A stretch of 64,000 bases of DNA. Source: Straminergon stramineum. Taxonomy: Eukaryota; Streptophyta; Bryopsida; Hypnales; Calliergonaceae. Location of the stretch: contig OY987263.1 of assembly GCA_963920665.1 (NCBI GenBank), positions 20,075,430 through 20,139,429 on the forward strand, in the 5' to 3' direction. A model generated the notes under the pieces. It was not told the origin of the DNA. It worked only from the letters and a program-made list of their open reading frames with translations, and did not search any database. Position numbers and translations under genes: made by a program. Shown piece after piece: positions 46,921-58,346 of this stretch; positions within the stretch are counted from its first letter, which is position 1, and the number at the start of each line of letters is the position of its first letter.

Positions 46921-47879
46921 AATTTGACTTCCCCCCCACCTACTATGGCTGAGGAGTGGGACGTTTGTACCCTGACCAGGCGTCCGTGCCCCAATGGGAA
47001 GACCTCGCCTTGAACTGACATCCCCACCTTGATTCCAACGTGGACCATTAGTGTGGAAGCGAATCGCCAATTTGAAAATTTCAAAAATGAAAGGTGTCTA
47101 GATTGTGTGGACCATCCATTTGTCTGGTCCGGTTTGCCCGTCCATCTATCCCATCTAATCACCCTGACCCGTTTGGAATGACAACCCTAAAGCATTGGTT
47201 TGAATGAATGAGAAGTTTTGTGGTCAAATAAGCTTTTGGAACCTCTTTGTTCATTGTTCAAGATTTGGATGTCAAAGTGCTATGGGATTAACCCTTACAA
47301 GTTGTAGGGACCTTATATGTAAGGTATGGTATTTGATTTTTAGAGTATGAGGTATGTATTGTAATTAATAATGCAATGCAATGAATGCATGCACCATTCG
47401 ATTATAATTCATCAATAAGTGTCTTTCAATTGGATGTAAGTTTAGAAGAATTTTAGCATCTATAGCTTTTTATGCTCAAATTAAACACCATAAACTTAAA
47501 ATACATGACTGTTTTGTAACTCTTCATATATATGAAGGAGTTGCAAGAATAATCCAAATTGATAAAAGCTCCATATCATTGGATTTGACTCAATGCAAGC
47601 ACAAATTTTTGTCACTATCATATACCTCAATTTGTATACCTTCTATAAATACACAAAAATACCATATTGCAAGTTGTCTAAACTTTTGAGAATTAAAGAA
47701 GTTTCTATTTCTTAAAAAAAATGCATACTAAATTTTATGCATATAATAGGCAACATTATAATTCATGAAGATGAAGACCAAACCATTGCTTTTATTAGTC
47801 AAAACCAATGAGAATAAATGCAATAGTGATGACAAGACAACAACAATTAAACAATCTACCTTTAGAGACTTAGAAGATG

Positions 47880-49060
47880 CCTTAGATGTCCAAGCTATGA
47901 ACAAACTTTTGAAAGACCAAACATGGAAAGGCTACTAAGAACCACGATTAGATTGTTGTTCCGTAGAAGACACCCCACTACATGAACTATTTATGGATGA
48001 GGAAGATTACCTTTTACCATTTTGTAGAGACCATGGAAGTTGGCAACCAAAGAGACTTGGTGCCAAAAAATTGACCTTCCTAGGCATTCAATTGACCAGA
48101 TGGAGAAATATGATCCATGGTTTGACCTTTGTACCCTAAGAGCCAATATTTCTATTGCCCCACTTATTTCAGTTATTGCTTCCTTGAAGAAGGAATTCTA
48201 AAAGGCCACCATGGTGCCTCGAAGACCCTAAAAAGTATTTATAACCACTACGATTTGTTTTAGTGCCTTAATGGATGATGGGATATTGCAAATCGATGTT
48301 TCCATTATAAACAAAGTCATCTTGGAGACCTTGATAGATGGCAATAGTAGCGTAAATATTATGCTACTTTTGACAATAGAAAGCTTGGATTTGAAGGTTA
48401 TTGGTCCATCCCTTTATGTATTGAATGTGTTGGACCAACTTCTTGTCGTCCCTCTTGGCATGGCTAAATTGTCAATTGCCAAATGAAAGCTAGGGGAAAA
48501 ATTTACACATTGACATTTCATATTTTGTTGTTGATGATCTACAACGCCACTTACCCTCTCCTTCTAAGTCAAGATTGGTTGAAAAAGGGCAATCCTTCTA
48601 AGTGTTGGTCCATCACCAAATCCTCTTTAGCACGTTTGGGAGTTTTTGATGCATGAGGAAGATATTCTCTCACCACTCCTTCATTTTCATAAAATCTACA
48701 TGAATTTGGAGGTGGGGAGTGACCTCCTCATTATTCTTATAGTGCCTAGTGATTGGTCCCCCACCATCCTACAAACTTGGTTACAGTCCCAATTAACAAT
48801 TTGCAAGATACAAATGTGGCATTAGAATGTGAAGAGCCATGGGCCATTAAAATGGGAGCCCAATTAATACTGAAAGAGATACAACAAGTACAAGGGGTTG
48901 ATCTTAGAATTTTCAAATGTCTTTGTGTGGTCCTACAAGGTCCTTAGAAGCATCCCACTTGAAATAACAGAATACACCACACTTCTAGTTCTCAATGTAC
49001 AACCAATCCGACAAAAGAAATGCCAAAAGTAAAATCCCACCTCCTACTCATTGTCAATAA
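47880..49060 (+). pseudogene. Decayed Ty3/gypsy retrotransposon pol fragment
   Basis: In shifting frames the stretch holds a retropepsin-like segment (TLIDGNSSVNIMLLLTIESL, 48271-48486 ORF), where relatives have DGGSS at the active site, then YPLLLSQDWLKKGNPS, and then SYKVLRSIPLEITEYTT, which resembles the connection from protease to reverse transcriptase in gypsy elements. Several frameshifts and stops interrupt it, the RT core is absent and no LTRs were recognised. Confidence 0.6.
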
Positions 49061-49802
49061 TGTTAGGAGATTTAAATTTCCCGGGAAATTCGATGCATGT
49101 GGTTTGGATCATGTTCATTTATTAAAATATTCCTAAACATGCAATACCATGCAACTAGCCACTCTTGACAATATTTCTTTCCAACCCGCACTAATGGCAA
49201 ATAATACATTCCATATAAAATGTGAATCATTAAAAACAATAATATAAAAAGAAAAAAAGAATAAAAAAACATGGTTAGTGCATTGCATGTACATCAATTG
49301 GAGTCCATCATATGGAATCAAAACTAAAAAGACTTGAAATTGTTGTTTAAACATTAATGCATACAAATGCTATCATTTTCTGGTTCATGAGAACCCCAGG
49401 CAAATTACTAATCTATTCTTATCCAAAAATATTAACTAAAGTAAAGGTGCAAAAAGGAACCAATTCATATCAATGGATAACCACATAATTATAGTAAACT
49501 TGATACATTAGCTAGTTGTAGTGAATTTTTTATGAATATAGTCTAGGGGTGCAATACACAACCTTATGGATCACTCGGGAAAGATGGATGGCAAATGTGT
49601 ATTTCCCCCCAATGAATGAATGGCTATTGTACAACTATACTTTCGGTTGGGCATTATGTGGGTGATTTTTATAATTTTCTTTTAAGTAAGGGGCACATGA
49701 GAGGTAATTTTTTTCTATGATCTAGCAATAAAGAATGTCATGGTCCCCTAATTTGGTAATGAGCCAATGACATGCTCTCACACTATTTGGTAGATGGCAA
49801 TT
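49061..49802. other. AT-rich intergenic DNA
   Basis: No gene or clear repeat boundary seen. Confidence 0.4.
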
Positions 49803-50582
49803 TTAACCCCTAACTACCTTGTCAACCATATATAGTCGATCCAAAATTTTGGGCTCCTTTGTGTGTGTAGTTAAATTCCTTCAACCGAATTTTAAAATTT
49901 TATGGGATGCATGGAAGGTTAACTATTAGAAGCTTTCATTTTTCACCAAAATAGGTAAATATTTGATGAATTTTTTAGAGGTCTTCAAAGGCCATTAGTA
50001 GAAGTGTAAAGTTTGCCAATTTTACTTGATTTTGAGATCTAAAATATCCCCTTTATCCATTTACTTTGAAAATATTCCCAATGGAAAGAATAAAGTACTT
50101 TCATGATTTTTAGCATTGAAAATTTAAACATGCAAGTCTTGATTTGGAGTCATTTGGGTTTTCTACCTATCAAAAAAATTGCATTTCATCAATTGCAAGG
50201 TGAACTCTGCAATGAGCTTGATAGCTCTATACTTCTACTTTAGGTTTCTGTAAGTTTGTTTCAGTGTGTTGAAACAATTTCATGTCACCTGTAATTTCAA
50301 AAAACTCTTATATGCAAATTTCTGAGACATTGTGGGTAGAGGCAACATAATTATATATCAAAAACAAGATCACTACATTTCTCTTGTTATAATCTTTTAA
50401 CTCCTATGCAATTTCACAATCAAAATTGGTGTGCATACTAATAAACAAGCTCTTTAAACATCTGTAAGGTTAGATTTTGAAGAAAAAAATAGTTTACCTC
50501 ATTAAGAACAACCATAAGCCCAAGTTCTTTATTCATCGAAAAAAAACACTTGGGAAGGCTTGGGCACTTATTTAGGGGTTAA
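49803..50582. mobile_element. TTAA-type element, 780 bp
   Basis: Left TTAACCCCTAACTACCTT and right GGGCACTTATTTAGGGGTTAA. The ends match the family; the interior is not obviously related to the 0.95-kb class. Confidence 0.55.
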
Positions 50583-51149
50583 ATCCTTCAACAACCTAGA
50601 TGAAGGCGCTTACTAATTTTTTCTAGTGAGGTTCTTGTGGCAAACACCCAACAATAACACCACATTACCACAAGAGTGAACACAATTGTTGAAACTTAGA
50701 AGCCAGGAATTCCAAGACTCAAGTCGCTAAATGAGAATCACAAACTTTGTAAATTCAAACACTGCAAGAAATCTACACATACTAACATTGCAAGATAACT
50801 CTTGTACAATGAGGTCCAATAATCTTACAAATTGCTCATAAAGCTATTCAATTTTTTTTGCTTAATATAGAATACAATTGGCATTTTTCATCTTGCATAA
50901 TTAATATTCAATTCTTAAACAATCCCAATTAAGCATACCAAAATTTAGTTTCAAAAAACCAAAACTCCATTCTTGGTGAATTATTTCATTTAATATTCAT
51001 GATAATTGATTGAAAAACATTGGCGGTGAATTATTTTAATTCAATTGCATAGGTATGTAGGAAACATCCATACGCACATCTAAAATTGCACTGAAATTTG
51101 CACAACTGTGTTAAAAATAACACAAATTTAACACAAAAACATTTGAATG
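50583..51149. other. AT-rich intergenic DNA
   Basis: No gene seen. Confidence 0.35.
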
Positions 51150-52240
51150 ACAATGGTTTTTTCACTGTGGATTTGTACCACTTTAGTGTTAGCTGCAAAG
51201 TGATTAACTCCCTCGCAAGATCCCTGAAAAAAAGACATTCCATTTGTTCCAAAATACACCAGGCAGTCTGCCTGGAACTTTCATCTTCATCGAGACCAGT
51301 GTGCTAATGGACCAAGACCATGATGAAAGCTTCTCTAATAGCATCAATCCCATTTCCATCAACCTAAGGCACGAGAGCCAAAAAAATGGAGCAATTCTTG
51401 AAGCCAATTGAAACTGAAGCATGCACAAGAATAGCTAGTTTTGTTTCTCGGACGTGGTTACCCCATCGGCAGAGAGAGGGCGGAAACAACGAGCTTGTAA
51501 TATCACTTTCTTCGTATCTACAGTATGCTCTCCCAAGACATGGACAATGTTGTTGGTCATCTCCCATCCAGCCCCCCCACTCCAATGACATTGTGGGTAC
51601 TCAAGCCCCTCCAGCTGCTTCATTAGCTCCCTCTCAAAGTTCTTAGTAATTATTCATCGGGCAGTTGTGTTGCAATTGGAGAAGCCAGCTAGAAGTCAAT
51701 GCAAAATGGAACTAGCTTGAATTGCGCCTCGATCATCTCGCGAACGGTGCCGTTCGCAACCTGTTGAATGACCATGTCACCCACCTTCCCTAACCTTGCG
51801 AACTGCACCCGCTCATTTTTTTTATGCGCTAATTTGTGTTGAGATATTAAAATCCGTCCTTAACTATTCACTCGCCCAATGGTGGAGACAACCTTCCTCG
51901 AATGTTTGTGCAATGAGTCGTTTTTTCAGGACCAAACGATCCTCTCGGCCCTCCACCTGGCTGCAGAGTTTACAACAAATGTACGTGATGCCTCGATCAA
52001 CCCCCACGACAGACTCCGCCCATAAGAGTCGAGCCGCCCACAAGTCTTGTCAATGCTGGTTTTGCTCGATCATATATAGCTAGGCTTGTCTTCAAGCTCT
52101 GTCCGCGTCGTGTGCAGCTAGGAGATCCAATAGCAGGATCGAGAATGACGAGGTCTGAATCTTGGGAATCGGATGCGCCATAGTTGGATTCTCCATCATG
52201 CGATATTGTCGGGGATATAGTGGCCGCTTTCAAACCTGCG
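51150..52240 (-). pseudogene. Exon-like fragments of an unidentified gene
   Basis: On the minus strand several stretches read like conserved protein: SHDGESNYGASDSQDSDLVI then SLAIYDRAKPALTRLVGGST (52233-51997), FARLGKVGDMVIQQVANGTV (about 51790-51690), ELMKQLEGLEYPQCHW (about 51640-51560) and, after an acceptor near 51365, VDGNGIDAIREAFIMVLVH then TAG, followed in frame by HTGLDEDESSRQTAWCILEQ. The internal TAG could be a changed CAG. Local GC content is higher than around it. I do not recognise the family, the exon phases are not resolved, and a degraded or alternatively spliced gene both remain possible. Confidence 0.4.
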
Positions 52241-53772
52241 GGACACGTGATTTACCTACAGCGTGCAGTGCGAGGATCGATTCACAAATAATCGCATGGG
52301 AACACATCGGCTCTGGTGTAGTCACATTGCTTGTCGCATTCAAGCATACGCATTGTCATTGGAGTTGGCCAAGCAGCGATGGTAGGCACACACATAGAAA
52401 GACTATATAATCTTTACTGCAAATGCATGTGTGCAAGGAGGGCTCAACAACCAGTGACACCGTGATGACGGAGACCAAGAATGGTCACGGAGATGGCAAT
52501 GATTCCAAACTAAGGAGGAGCCATGGCGAGTAATGCAAATAAGGAGGACAAAATTGGTTGCGCGATGAAAATGATGGAGGGGACAAGGGACGATCGAAGT
52601 GATCCCGACTGGAGCGGCTTTGGAGGAGACAAGGGACTGCGAAGGGGTCACGTGGAGCGGTGTAGGTGACACGGGGCGGTTGTCATCCATGAAGGAGGTA
52701 TCCTCTATTATTGGCTAGATTCTTTACGTTATATCAAAAAGATATGAAATGTTTTAACATTGAATAGGCAAGCAAAATTTCAAGTGGACGGTATGAATGT
52801 TTGTTGTTTGTTGGATAGAGAGGTGGGGCGGGAGGCATTCACGTTCTCTTTCTTCCAGCATTGGCAGCATGAGGTCGTTGCTTCTACATGTGTTTCCTTC
52901 ATTTTCACAAGGCCAATTCATCAAGATAAAATGAAGGGAAGACGCTGGCAAAAATTTAGCTATTAAAAAAATTCATCAGCTAGCTGGCTCAAATTTCTCC
53001 TTGGACATTGGTCTAGATATGGGCTAGTTTACACCAAAGGTGAACCAAGGAACCCTAAGCATTTAAAGGTGCCCCACTCCTTTAATGTAAACATGGGAAG
53101 CAAGAGTCTAAGACCATAAATAGTAATGATACTTTGTGTAGTCTTGGTATAAAGTATAAACCCAAAAGAGACCATAGTCCGGCCATATCTATTTATTATT
53201 AGATCCTACATTGTGAAATGCAAGGTCAATTAAATAGAGAAAAACTATGGTTATGAGATATTAAACCATTATGGTCTCTTAGAATTTTGTTAAGTCTACT
53301 TCAAAAAAGTAGGAAAGAAAAAAGCTCTTTGAAAGTAGCATAACATTATCTACTTTGGTCATATAGGATTCTAAGTTGACTTTTCATTTATGAGAAATGG
53401 CATGGGCTTTGGCCAAAGTGTAAACCCAACTTAGAGTCTTGGACCAATGCCTACTTTAAAAAATGCAAGAGGTCCATTAGTTTGGCTTTAGGGTAAAGTA
53501 GCCCAATTGCTCACTTAATTTTGAAATCACCAAAATCAACCAATAAAGGTACTGAGATCATTAGATAAGGCCATAAATTGGGCCCTTATGCTTTACATTG
53601 AAAACCAGATTGATCCTCTCATTCATCCAATAGACATTTACATAGCACTTTTGTAGTGAAGTTTTGGTGCCAAAACATGACATCCAAGTACTAATAATTA
53701 GATGGCCATGTATCTTTGACCCCATTTTGCCACTCGGCTTGATTTAGTGACTTGGCCCCATCTATCTATAGC
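52241..53772. other. Intergenic DNA
   Basis: Up to about 52.7 kb the GC content stays raised with no clear gene; beyond that AT-rich repeat-like DNA. Confidence 0.35.
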
Positions 53773-54041
53773 TTAACCCCTAAGCATCATAGAGAGAACA
53801 ACAAAATTGAAGAGCTTTTTGTTGTTGGATTTAGAAAATCCAAAATAATTTGTAAACTACTTAGTTACTAAAGTTTTCATAGTGGAGATTTGAAGCCAAC
53901 TTATTGATGAGTACAAATCTACAATCTATAAGAGAATCCACCCTATGGATTTAAAGATTTTAATATTTGATGAACTTGGTATTCTACAAATCCTATTTTC
54001 TCAATGTCCAAATAATGTCCACTTTGACACACAAGGGTTAA
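53773..54041. mobile_element. TTAA-type MITE, 269 bp
   Basis: Left TTAACCCCTAAGCATC and right GACACACAAGGGTTAA, enclosed by TTAA. The interior shares no obvious block with the 230-bp class. Confidence 0.55.
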
Positions 54042-54094
54042 ATGAAATTGTTTGTTTGTTTGTTTGATACACTAAGAGCAAAGAAATCATGAGT

Positions 54095-54382
54095 CATTAG
54101 GGGAAATTTGAGGCTTCTACATGCCTGCAAGTTCCCAAACTACTAGGAATGCAAAAACTACACCACTATTGAAGTCTAACATGGCCGAGACCATCCCACA
54201 TCAAAAAAAAATGAAAATGAATTTTTTTTCAACTTATTTTTGCACTTTAGAACTAAGCATTTTTTTAAATTTTTTTTCAAATTATTTTACTAATAGTAGT
54301 CAACCACTCCTTGACAAAATAGGGAACAAGCAAGGGAACAACCCTAAAACGGACATCTAGAGGCCTCAAATTTCCCCTAATG
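54095..54382. mobile_element. MITE, 288 bp, CATTAGGGGAGATTTGAGG family
   Basis: CATTAGGGGAAATTTGAGG at the left, CCTCAAATTTCCCCTAATG at the right: a perfect 19-bp inverted repeat. Same orientation and landmarks as 10093-10374. Confidence 0.75.
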
Positions 54383-54394
54383 CTTCTAGTTGCA

Positions 54395-54680
54395 TTCTTG
54401 ATACTATAGGAAAACCCTCCATGAAGAGGCTGGGGTGGGTGTATAGACTTTTTTTTTGGCATTTGAACCTACAATGTGACAATTATTGAATTTCAAAATT
54501 TTTATGAATTATGAATTGAAATTAAACTATCTTTTATTTTGACAAAACCATAACATTTGAATTGCATGTCCAAATGTCATGAAACAAAGCCCTTGCACTT
54601 GTTTGTGCATAAACTTTTGAATTAAAGAAATGATTTTTACTTTTATTTTGACTGTGGCAACGGGGCACATGGCACACTGG
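54395..54680 (+). mobile_element. Helitron-like 3' terminal block, copy 3
   Basis: Diverged copy of 23849-24056, ending ACTGTGGCAACGGGGCACAT then GGCACACTGG before T. It contains an extra segment of about 80 bp (54545-54630). It directly follows a CATTAGGGG MITE, as at 42.3-42.8 kb. Confidence 0.45.
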
Positions 54681-55269
54681 TGGATTTTCAATGGAGCCAC
54701 TGCTTCCTCTGCTTCCAATGGGGACTAGGCCCTAATAGAAAGTGGCCCTGATTCACCATCAGTGTCATATTCGCGAACTCTTCGTGCACCGTACCATGGG
54801 CCTCTCTGTGGTGACGGAGATGAGCGGAGTCAGCAAAGCAGACCCTTGCTTAACTTCAGTAATTCAAGATTATGAAGTAAGCCAGGCTTATCTAAAGTAA
54901 ATGGGACTGTAGTATCTTTACTTAAGTTGGCCATTTCGAAGCCCCAGGCGCATGTCGGTCCGTGGAAGGGAATTTGCAAGGGAATTTGTATTGCGTGATT
55001 GGCATTTGACCCAGGCTCAGGGAGGTGCATGCGCTTGCTATTCTGGTCTGGGCCGCGGCCCGAAGCCGCCGGTTCGTTTCCATTTCCAGGGGCCGGCACG
55101 CCCGGCCCCGCCTCAAGGCACGGCCTTGCTCCTTTCAGCCGTCGTGCCTGCTGCCCCCAACCGCCACAGCTAACTTAATTAAGCTGAACAGAGCGAGCAA
55201 GCAAGCAAGCTCCCTGGGTCCCAATCGATATAGAATTTATTAATCTCGAGCGCCTAGCTAGCTACCGCA
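54681..55269. other. Intergenic, GC rising toward 55.2 kb
   Basis: No gene seen; a GC-rich patch with GGGCCGCGGCCCGAAGCCGC near 55050 may be promoter-associated. Confidence 0.3.
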
Positions 55270-57540
55270 CGTGGCTCTCTATCTATATATTCCCTCCGCG
55301 ACTGCTCTCTCTTCCACCCTCACCTAACCACCCAGACAGTCCCTCACTGGAGGAACTTACTAGCAACTTGGTGTCCAATCGCGCGTGCATGCTTGGAATC
55401 GAAGCATGCGCGTGCTCGGTGCAGTCTGTGCGAGTGTACTAGCTTGTCTGGAAATAATTGCGGTCATTGCAGCTTCGTTACTCGCTAGCTAGCGGACCGG
55501 TAGGGTACGGTGGTGCACGGTTGCACCAAGCTCGCCTCTTCGGGCGCTCGGAGAGATGGGGTATCAGGGGCCGGAGTACTTGCTTGCTTCGGTTGCAACC
55601 AAACTACTTCACTTTGCAGTTCGTTAGCCGTGCAGACGATTCTCTGATTACGTAGAACGTGCTACTGAGTCTATGCTTTCCCGTGATCGTCATTGGGGCA
55701 TCCACGTACTGAACGTTCGTTGGTTTGTGGTAATTCTATCTTGGCGCTGCAATGAGTGAGTTACTCACCATTTGGCCCTCGGATATAAGGCGAGCGAGCT
55801 TCGTGACTGCTTCAGTTCATTGAGAGGGCTCGACTCTTGCAGGGGTTGTCGATTTGTGGAATGAGGATGAAGTGGTCCATTGGAGATCAAACAGAAATCG
55901 TTAGCCATAGTCAGGTTGGATTGGACCATGGTCTTATTAGAATCAAATTCCGTGTGTGATTTCCAATAGAGCTACGTTGCTGGTTGTGGTAAGGGATCTC
56001 GTACTTGAATGTCGGTAAACGACACCCTCGCCATTGAATCAAGGTTTTTCGGTATTGGGGATCAGGTTCATGGCTGATACAATCCCAGAAGGGCGATATA
56101 TATGATTATCTCCGATTTTACAGTGCGTGTTGCCTACAGGGGAAAGTTGTGCCTCTGAAAATCCTTGTTCTTAGTGCAGAATTAATTGTCTGAGAACCCT
56201 TGCCCATGAGGCTAGGGAAACAAGATTATTTCATATATTTCTCACCAGTTGAGCAGATTAATTCCAATTCAGCTGCGAGAGTAACGTTGAAGATCAGATG
56301 TTGCAAGAGTTTTTGAGTCCCCATGGCGCTTTGACGTTGCATGGAGTCTATGTCTGGATCTTCAATGTCTCCATTCCGCCTCCCTGCACTATCCAGGGAA
56401 TGAATGAATGTGAAGATCGTGACGTTCCGGGCATGGCCTTCATGCATGCTAGAGCATTGTGGGAACCCGTGAACTATTTGCAACTGTCACTAGTATTTAT
56501 CCTAGCAATTTACAAGACAGGACTGACTGCATCTAGATTGCTCATCGGTAAAGACGCGCTGTGTTGTCAGCGTTGACACGTTCAACTCCAGGCGTAAGCA
56601 CAAACTTTCAGAGAATTGTACTTGATCAGGTATGCTGGTTATCAATTCTTTCTCTCGACGCTTTTAAAGATGAGTAGCTAGTGCGCTGATCATTCGTATG
56701 CTTCTATCATTTCGCAGGTATCCAGGAGTGCAAGGAATGATACTCAGTGAAACAAGACGGAGAAATAGAATGATTCGGCACCCTGGATGATTCAGTTGTT
56801 TGCAGATGGTCAATTCGGAAATTTAGCGAGGGACCCTATTGGTGTCACCGTGCCCACCTTATTGAGGGAGCTTGAAGGTCTAGGAATCGTAGAAATCGTT
56901 TTTCCTTCGAAGCTCTGATATGTAGACCTAATTGTTGATCACTCCTTATTCTTTAATCTGAGATATTCCAATATGGAATTTTGTCTTCAAGGGCAGGCTG
57001 AGGATGGATCCTGCAGCAGTGCACATAATCATTATGCTGATTTACTGGGTTGCGAGTGGTTGCGATGGAATGTTTTGTTGTTGCATATTTTGATGTTTGT
57101 GCCAGAAGGCTAGGTAATCAGGCAATCGAAGGTTTCTTTGCCAGTGTCCTGAGTCCTATGGCTGACCCAACTCCGGTGAGCCTACTGGATAGGGATTGTT
57201 TTTGTCGTAACCCATTTGTCTATATATGGGTGCATCTGATTCCTTTCATATCTGTACACGGCACGTATTGCTCAGCATGACCCTAGTCCTGACTTTGTTG
57301 CCGTGGAGCTCTTACAATTGAACGTTGAAAATATGGGAGATCATAGCGATGGATGCACTGGACGTATTTCCTGTAAGTTAGATGTACATGGCCACAGATT
57401 CATCACACCTAGCAATTCAAGCATCGTGGTAGAAATCTAGGAAGATATCGTACAGTCTACTGTAGCCTTCATGATTTCAAGTGTCGGTTCATTGAACCTA
57501 AATTACGCAACAATGATCAACAGGAGATCATTGGAGATCA
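55270..57540 (+). other. Possible transcript without clear ORF, TATA-like box at 55282
   Basis: A TATCTATATATTCCC box at about 55277-55291 is followed by a pyrimidine-rich leader (CTCTCTCTTCCACCCTCACC), the arrangement of a plant promoter and transcription start. Splice-like signals occur (for example TTTCGCAG/GTATCC near 56718). No ORF above 92 codons exists and none resembles a known protein. A fold-back GTGCATGCTT...AAGCATGCGC lies at 55385-55412. It could be a long non-coding RNA, a pri-miRNA or the 5' part of a gene with small exons. Confidence 0.3.
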
Positions 57541-58346
57541 ACCACAATAAACAAGTGTGGTATTTGTGACATGCATAGTTTCGTACTAGCAATGAGTGAA
57601 AGTCCGACATACTTACTCGTATTGTTGCATTTTAACAGTTTTTGGAAGTAGTATTGGAAGTACTATGGGTTTCTGGAAAAAATATGAAGAATTAAGAGAA
57701 CACTATAAATATTCTATTCTCAAAATGTTAGGCATTCAAAAGACAATCTCCAAAATTTATGCATAAAATAAGTTAATGAAAACATTTACCCCAAAAGACA
57801 CTTTAATGTTTAAATTGTAAGAACTAATGAAAACAGTGAAAAAAAAAAAAAAAAAATAAGACATTTCCAAAACTTTATGGAGATGAGATAAAACCTATGA
57901 AATCACAGAAAAATATTTTTGAGTGTCTAGAATGCATGCGCAAGAGAGCTCTCTATGCCCTCTTCTTTGCTCCACAAATGTCCCACAAATTATTTTGGCA
58001 TTTGAATTGGCAACTTTGCCATGCAACAAATTACACATGATAGTACAAGTATTTCATATTTTCACTCCGATGAAGTCCTACACATTAGTTATAGAAGACA
58101 CTAGAATCAGTAGATAGTGCTATCTTACTAATGAATATGCGCAATGCAAATGAAGTTATTGAGAGCAAAAAACAATTGAAATTCTAAAGACATTCATTGT
58201 GTATTTCATTGAAATAATTGGCGCAACTCTACATTCCAAATTTGTGGCACTCATTTGCATACATACAACATGAAAACTTGGAAATGGTAAACATCAAGGT
58301 TTTTAGGCTATGTAGAAAAGTGACTAAGTTATGGAAAAAGGTCAAC
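57541..58346. other. AT-rich intergenic DNA with A-run
   Basis: No gene. An A-run of about 20 lies at 57838-57857. Confidence 0.4.

Larger units (their letters stand above)
42894..47189. mobile_element. Non-autonomous hAT-like element, 4296 bp, with perfect 8-bp target duplication
   Basis: The left terminus CAGGGCTGTCATACCAGACG and the inverted right terminus TAGGGTTGTCATTCCAAACG match at 17 of 20 positions. The element is flanked on both sides by AAGCATTG (42886-42893 and 47190-47197), an exact 8-bp duplication. A terminal [CT]AGGG and 8-bp duplication define the hAT superfamily. There is no transposase. The inside holds a GC-rich minisatellite, a nested 926-bp TTAA element, a long degenerate tandem array and a ~230-bp direct repeat, so the element moved or grew as a passenger of an autonomous hAT elsewhere. 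Confidence 0.85.

Noticed and set aside
55385..55412. miRNA precursor hairpin
   Set aside because: The stem is about eight perfect pairs with a short loop and matches no conserved plant miRNA that I recognise.
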